Shown here piece by piece: positions 5,594 through 5,667 of a stretch of DNA of 5,667 nt. Origin of the DNA: Bacteroidales bacterium UBA3816 (GTDB taxonomy: Bacteria; Bacteroidota; Bacteroidia; Bacteroidales; P3); NCBI GenBank assembly GCA_002368955.1, contig DFDY01000084.1, forward strand, positions 1 to 5,667, given 5' to 3'. A program made the translations under genes and the position numbers. Every line of letters begins with the position of its first letter. The stretch's first letter is position 1. A model generated the notes under the pieces. It worked only from the letters and a program-made list of their open reading frames with translations, had not been told where the DNA came from and did no database searches.

Positions 5594-5667
5594 AGCTAAC
5601 CGCTCATTTCTTCACCCCTATTCCCTGCTGGTTTATACTGGTGGGGATTTCTTTTTCTTGTTATGTC
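5594..5667. repeat. 74-bp direct repeat, copy 2 (reaches window edge)
   Basis: This copy is the same sequence as 5089-5162 at a distance of 505 bp, with 4 mismatches. It includes the CTTG that acts as the -33 box in copy 1, here at 5657-5660. The window ends exactly where identity to copy 1 could still continue, so the true repeat length is unknown. By analogy with copy 1, a TAnnTTTG box would fall about 12 nt beyond the edge. Confidence 0.9.

Noticed and set aside
5089..5667. Insertion sequence or integron cassette bounded by the 74-bp repeats
   Set aside because: The repeats are direct, lack inverted ends, and enclose no transposase or integrase. The enclosed gene is small and has its own promoter inside the repeat edge.

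Overview
The window looks like chromosomal DNA from a gut or oral Bacteroidales bacterium, with Prevotella or Bacteroides relatives most likely. Two things support this: Bacteroidetes-type promoters (TAnnTTTG at -7 with a TTG/TTTC-like -33 box), and a gene set typical of that order (a lipoprotein GH2 beta-mannosidase, a DUF486 membrane protein and a two-domain CinA). The genus is inferred from style and was not tested.

Left and centre (1-4796, minus strand): four genes read leftward as one tight unit. In transcription order they are cinA, a DUF486/DMT-type four-helix membrane protein, a GH2 beta-mannosidase-like lipoprotein, and an exported metal-dependent amidohydrolase that runs off the left edge at its last expected metal ligand. 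The gaps are only 3, 2 and 8 nt, so one transcript from the promoter just upstream of cinA is likely. The four functions do not form an obvious pathway. CinA is cytosolic (NMN recycling or nucleotide repair), while the mannosidase and amidohydrolase carry export signals.

A feature of this half is 7-bp tandem repeats inside coding sequence. A 150-nt block of them adds exactly 50 in-frame residues to the N-terminal domain of CinA. Related heptamers make up much of the signal-peptide-coding segment of the mannosidase. The mannosidase is also short (710 aa against about 850), and the missing length matches loss of two accessory beta-sandwich domains with the catalytic barrel kept.

Right (4797-5667): a more AT-rich stretch diverges from cinA. 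It holds an apparent C-terminal remnant of a HepT/DUF86-like gene (plus strand, ending 5072), then a 74-bp sequence that recurs at the right edge with 4 mismatches. The first copy carries the -33 part of a promoter for a small plus-strand gene (5199-5462) that resembles Bacteroidetes antitoxin-type orphan proteins. The second copy ends at the window edge at the same point, just before the expected -7 box, so a second gene under a duplicated promoter probably starts just outside. The right side therefore looks like a small accessory or toxin-antitoxin-type region with duplicated and decaying parts.
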